A stretch of 15,978 nucleotides of DNA from CAZDYP01 sp964509505 (lineage in GTDB: Bacteria; Chloroflexota; Anaerolineae; JACRMK01): the NCBI GenBank assembly GCA_964509505.1, contig CAZDYP010000134.1, positions 1 through 15,978 on the forward strand, given 5' to 3'. Both the position numbers and the translations under genes were made by a program. Below the pieces are notes generated by a model that searched no databases, had not been told where the DNA came from, and was given only the letters and a program-made list of their open reading frames with translations. The first letter of the stretch is position 1. Each line of letters begins with the position of its first letter. This document shows, in pieces, positions 13,894 to 15,978 of this stretch.

Positions 13894-15978
13894 CTATGTT
13901 TCTGGCGACGGCGGATAAATCCGCCGCGGCGTTCTGATGATGATGCTGTGCCGTTTCTCTTCAAAGAGTGTGGACGCTTCTTTCGCCAAGGTTTGCGCTT
14001 CCTCGAACTTCGCAGCAGCGCGCTCGACGAGCGGCTGGACATTGCGCTGCAGCCAGCGCGTCAGCTCCGTATCCCAATCATCCATACGCTTGCCCAAGCG
14101 TGTCAGCTCTGCGTCAATCGTCTGCAATTGATTGAGCGCCTGGTCGTAACGAGAGCGGTCCCGTTTCGCAACGGCGTCCGCCAATTGCTCCAATACATTC
14201 GTAAAAGCGATTTGCTGCTCAAAGAACTGCACCGCGTCAGCCACGAAACCCAAACCGCTCTCGCGTTGCGCGCGTTGGAAGTAATCGCGGTACTGCGTGA
14301 ACTCGTCGCGCATCTGCGCCGTTAGTTGCCGCGCCGCGTTGAAATCCTCACGGTCAAGCGCATCCGAATAGCGTTTGGTCGCATCGCTGCCCATCAATGG
14401 TGACGCGGCGGCTTTATCCAATTGCTCGCTCAAACGTGGCAACACCGTCGCCAGCGTATTGCTCTTTGCCCATACCTGCCCCGTCAGCTGAAACCCCTCG
14501 ACCATCAACTCCAACGACTGACGTGACTTTGCTGCGTAGGTCTTGTACCACTCAGGCAAGTTCAACTTTTCGATTTGCCCGTACTGCTGCGCCATCAAAC
14601 CGACTTGCTCCTCGATGGCTTGCAGTTGCTTGCGCATGGCTTGATAGTTAGCCTGGAATTGTTTGGCTTTTTGAGTGCGGTTCGCTTTGGACACCTGCTC
14701 CCACAGCGTATCCAGTTCTTTGGAAGCTTGACGCGCTTGGCGCGAATGGTTCGTCGCGCGCGCTAACAATGCGTGCGCCTGATTCCAGTTTTGGAAATCT
14801 TTGTCGTCGCTTAACGTGATGGCTTTCTCGAAATCCGCAAGCGCCTTGTCGTAATCGCCGCGCGCTGCATAGGCGATGCCGCGATTGGTATAGACCATCG
14901 GGCGTTGCGGATCGAGTCGTTGTGCCTCGTCGTAATCACGCAAGGCTAAGATGTAATTCTCTAATTCTGCCCACGCGAGACCGCGATGCAAATAGAGCCA
15001 CGCATCGCGCGGCGACAATTTGATGGCCACGGTGAACTCGTCAATCGCCCGCCGATAATCTTCGAGCCAGAGATACGCCCATCCATTGCCCGCGTAAATC
15101 GTCTTCAGTAAATCGTCGTCGGGCTTCAATGCTTCCGCTGCCGTGAAGTCTGCTACGGCTTCTTTGTACGACTCCAATTCCACATAAGACAACGCGCGCA
15201 CGACGTAGAGGCGCGCAGTATGCGCGTCGTTCAACGTCTTGGCGTTCAACCCTTGCGTCGCATCGCCAATCGCCGCTTGGTATTTCTCCGTCGCATGGTA
15301 TGCCGTCGCACGCGCGAAGTAGGCAAACGTGAGCGCGCGTGTCTCCACGGCTGACGCCCGAATCACGCGCGTCGCATCACTCAGCGCATCCAACCATTGA
15401 CCGCGTTGCGCCTGCGCGAAACCGCGATACGCATACGCCGACCACACACGATCATCGAGCTGAATAGCTTGCGTCGCATCGTCAATCGCATCATTCCAGC
15501 GCTTCAACTCCACATTGACGGAGCTGCGCAGCGTGTGAATCTCCGCGCGCGTCGCATCCGCGAACAACGCTTGCGTCAAGTCGGACAGCGCCGCCTGATA
15601 GTTGGCGCGCAGTGCGCCGCTGTGTTGTTGCGCGCGACGATAATACGCCTCCGCCAGATTCGCTTTATCGTCGTCAAGGCTGGGCGACTTCAACGCGACG
15701 GCTTGGCGCAAATCGTCAATCGCCTCGTCCCACTGCTTCAATTGGAGTTGCGCATAGCCGCGACGCGCGAACACTTCGCCGCGTGTCGCATCGTGTTGGA
15801 TGAATGCCGTAAAGTCTGCAATGGCTTCGGTGTAATGTTTGAGCTGCAAGTGCGCTTCGCCTCGTTGGGCATACGCTTCGTTAGTGGATGAATCGCGCGA
15901 GAGGAAGAGCGTGAGGTCGGCAATCGTTTCAGCATATTTTTTGAGTTGGAGATAGGCATAGCCGCGCTGGGCATACGC
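13894..15978 (-). CDS. Large TPR and helical-domain protein (5' end outside window)
   Basis: The frame stays open to the right edge, so 694 residues are visible and the N-terminus is missing. The TTG at 15849 is not the true start, because the 43 codons before it encode clear TPR (AYAQRGYAYLQLKKYAE). Visible residues 1 to about 394 hold tandem TPR units; the first two are exactly 34 residues each and very alike (AYAQRGYAYLQLKKYAETIA against AYAQRGEAHLQLKHYTEAIA). Residues about 395-680 are long charged helices, probably coiled coil (RQASKELDTLWEQV, QLQAIEEQVGLMAQQY). The last 13 residues (RTPRRIYPPSPET) include a stretch encoded by a palindromic repeat. Likely a scaffold for protein contacts; any N-terminal enzyme or membrane domain would lie outside the window. 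Confidence 0.85.
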   Translation of the reverse strand, partial: AYAQRGYAYLQLKKYAETIADLTLFLSRDSSTNEAYAQRGEAHLQLKHYTEAIADFTAFIQHDATRGEVFARRGYAQLQLKQWDEAIDDLRQAVALKSPSLDDDKANLAEAYYRRAQQHSGALRANYQAALSDLTQALFADATRAEIHTLRSSVNVELKRWNDAIDDATQAIQLDDRVWSAYAYRGFAQAQRGQWLDALSDATRVIRASAVETRALTFAYFARATAYHATEKYQAAIGDATQGLNAKTLNDAHTARLYVVRALSYVELESYKEAVADFTAAEALKPDDDLLKTIYAGNGWAYLWLEDYRRAIDEFTVAIKLSPRDAWLYLHRGLAWAELENYILALRDYDEAQRLDPQRPMVYTNRGIAYAARGDYDKALADFEKAITLSDDKDFQNWNQAHALLARATNHSRQARQASKELDTLWEQVSKANRTQKAKQFQANYQAMRKQLQAIEEQVGLMAQQYGQIEKLNLPEWYKTYAAKSRQSLELMVEGFQLTGQVWAKSNTLATVLPRLSEQLDKAAASPLMGSDATKRYSDALDREDFNAARQLTAQMRDEFTQYRDYFQRAQRESGLGFVADAVQFFEQQIAFTNVLEQLADAVAKRDRSRYDQALNQLQTIDAELTRLGKRMDDWDTELTRWLQRNVQPLVERAAAKFEEAQTLAKEASTLFEEKRHSIIIRTPRRIYPPSPET
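13909..13926. repeat. Palindrome inside the 3' end of the TPR gene
   Basis: CGGCGGAT (13909-13916) and ATCCGCCG (13919-13926) are perfect complements around AA, within a GC-rich block GGCGACGG to CCGCGGCG. On the minus strand it encodes Arg-Arg-Ile-Tyr-Pro-Pro near the end of the protein. It looks like a short REP-like element taken into the coding frame. Confidence 0.6.

Noticed and set aside
13876..13900. Plus-strand promoter TTGACA with TATGTT
   Set aside because: The spacer is only 13 bp and there is no plus-strand gene downstream.
13813..14325. 170-residue plus-strand frame at the 3' end of the large TPR gene
   Set aside because: The opposite strand has a continuous TPR/helical protein; this frame shows no family features.

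Overview
The window looks like chromosomal DNA from a GC-rich bacterium, most probably a member of the Chloroflexota (Anaerolineae-like). This rests on the gene types (DUF1361 membrane protein, GAF-SpoIIE phosphatase, S9 and M24 peptidases, AAA/cyclase-type TPR protein), the many small intergenic palindromes, and a Bacillus-type SOS box in front of lexA. The assignment is inferred from protein resemblance only. No RNA genes, CRISPR array, transposase or phage gene was seen.

Layout, left to right. The plus strand carries pspA (membrane-stress coiled-coil protein), pepF (M3 oligoendopeptidase) behind a long leader hairpin, lexA with its own SOS box, a TPR protein that resembles the C-terminal part of AAA/cyclase regulators without the ATPase, an M24 Xaa-Pro-type aminopeptidase, an S9 acylaminoacyl-peptidase-like enzyme, a 30-residue single-span membrane micropeptide, a membrane-anchored or secreted alpha/beta hydrolase, a GAF-PP2C (RsbU-like) phosphatase and a zeta-crystallin-type quinone oxidoreductase. 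Two strong terminators at 12999-13082 close this run. The minus strand then carries a DUF1361 membrane protein and a large TPR/helical protein whose 5' end lies beyond the right edge of the window.

Most genes seem to have their own promoter, often an extended -10 (TGN-TATAAT). Only the phosphatase and oxidoreductase (27-nt gap), and perhaps the TPR and M24 genes (66-nt gap), look cotranscribed. Three cytoplasmic peptidases of different clans (M3, M24, S9) lie within 8 kb and together could degrade oligopeptides. PspA, LexA and the phosphatase are stress-response proteins but show no shared operon.

The most unusual material is between genes: a pepF leader that could alternate between two pairings, one of which covers the Shine-Dalgarno; a micropeptide that closely resembles the signal anchor of the next gene; the same 26-nt palindromic element in two consecutive leaders; a heptamer array that begins at a stop codon and carries stops in all six frames; and a palindrome that has become the C-terminal codons of the big TPR protein.
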